From: Rhodohalobacter mucosus
GTDB lineage: Bacteria; Bacteroidota; Rhodothermia; Balneolales; Balneolaceae
DNA length: 64,000 bases
Direction: 5' to 3'
NCBI RefSeq assembly: GCF_003150675.1
Contig: NZ_QGGB01000003.1
Span: forward strand, 62,001 to 126,000
Under the pieces are notes generated by a model that was not told the DNA's origin, ran no database searches, and saw only the letters and a program-made list of their open reading frames with translations. This document shows positions 63,676-64,000 of the stretch, in pieces; the stretch's first letter is position 1, and every line of letters starts with the position of its first letter. The position numbers and the translations under genes were made by a program.

Positions 63676-64000
63676 TCAATCGGAGGCATACTCGTGTTTT
63701 ACCCAGTCCACTTCCATCACCCATTCACCTTCCATCGGGTTATCGGTGATTTTGGCGTAGTTCAGAATTGCAAACATGGGCTCAGGGTAATTGTCTCCCT
63801 GACCTTCGTTGCGATAGATCTCCTCGCCATTCAGGCGATACACCAGGTCGCTGCCTTCCCACTCCACGGAGTATTCGTGGTATTCGTTTAAATCAGCGGG
63901 AAAGTTCGCCCGCAGGCTCCACCAGTCACCCTGATCGCATTCACCCAGGCTTTTGATGGCTCCGGTCGTAAACTCATTGTCAAGATGGTCGCCGTGATGC
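63676..64000 (-). CDS. Second GH16-like glycoside hydrolase, C-terminal part (cut by window edge)
   Basis: The minus-strand frame ends at TGA 63676-63678 and stays open to the right edge. The visible part of about 108 residues reads HHGDHLDNEFTTG at the edge, then EYHEYSVEWEGSDLVYRLNG and MEVDWVKHEYASD. This is the second half of a GH16 jelly roll, with the usual HxYSVEW strand and the closing WVK strand. The catalytic motif is outside the window. It lies upstream of the laminarinase-like gene, and the two probably work on the same kind of polysaccharide. Confidence 0.75.
   Translation of the reverse strand, partial: HHGDHLDNEFTTGAIKSLGECDQGDWWSLRANFPADLNEYHEYSVEWEGSDLVYRLNGEEIYRNEGQGDNYPEPMFAILNYAKITDNPMEGEWVMEVDWVKHEYASD

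Noticed and set aside
1-64000. CRISPR array, insertion sequence or toxin-antitoxin module
   Set aside because: I saw no regularly spaced repeats, transposase genes or terminal inverted repeats. The DUF2975/HTH pair is not a known toxin-antitoxin module.

Overview
The window looks like chromosomal DNA of a free-living, aerobic, probably marine Gram-negative bacterium of the Rhodothermota/Balneolota group. This is inferred from gene content, not from a marker gene. The clues are an alternative complex III next to a caa3 oxidase whose subunit I carries the YSHPAV motif typical of A2-type oxidases such as that of Rhodothermus marinus, Bacteroidota-style families (DUF5916, DUF5777, DUF4175, the separate GlmU-like nucleotidyltransferase, an HMA-AraC regulator), and outer-membrane beta-barrel proteins. 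I see no insertion sequence, prophage, CRISPR array or rRNA operon.

Layout. 0-11.5 kb: the end of a TetR regulator overlapping a glycosyltransferase, then minus-strand metabolic genes (ADP-ribosylglycohydrolase-like protein, VOC protein, PaaZ, a very long DUF4175 coiled-coil protein, a metallo-beta-lactamase-fold hydrolase), with a 7-bp tandem repeat between paaZ and the DUF4175 gene. 11.7-24.8 kb: one long minus-strand respiratory block, actABCDEF - helix-turn-helix/membrane protein - sco - cox2 - cox1 - cox3 - cox4, ending in a clear terminator. It encodes a quinol-to-oxygen chain, and a DUF420 membrane protein is divergent from it. 26-30 kb: an ECF sigma factor and its probable anti-sigma factor beside a cupredoxin - YceI - DUF5777 operon. 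The sigma gene and the cupredoxin operon share the same bipartite promoter. 30-37 kb: a DUF5916 outer-membrane protein, an SLC13 transporter, and divergent glmU-like and glmS genes for UDP-GlcNAc precursors.

37-40.3 kb is a copper locus: an HMA-AraC one-component regulator, then a CopA ATPase split between two frames at an A10 tract that contains an in-phase A AAA AAG slippery heptamer. Just after it (40.28-40.42 kb) lie three perfect DnaA boxes (TTATCCACA) in 130 bp around an A+T-rich stretch, a candidate replication origin. Most genes to the left point left and those for the next 10 kb to the right point right, which fits. 40.7-49.7 kb: hybrid histidine kinase, GNAT, small membrane protein, HPr and Enzyme I, CBM48 protein, birA, tilS, hpt, tRNA-Ser(GCU) and a UPF0316 protein. 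49.8-59.4 kb: mostly minus-strand housekeeping and small membrane proteins (nitrilase family, YjbQ, SDR, lipoprotein, DUF2975/HTH pair, Vat-type acetyltransferase, DUF4386, DoxX, porin-like protein, NAD-binding protein). 60-64 kb: Crp/Fnr regulator, secreted alpha/beta hydrolase behind an operator-rich promoter, and two GH16 beta-glucanase-type genes, the last cut by the window edge.

The points most worth a second look are the copA frameshift (possible chaperone plus transporter from one gene), the DnaA-box cluster, the shared ECF promoter, and the extra COX2-like cytochrome domain on ActE.
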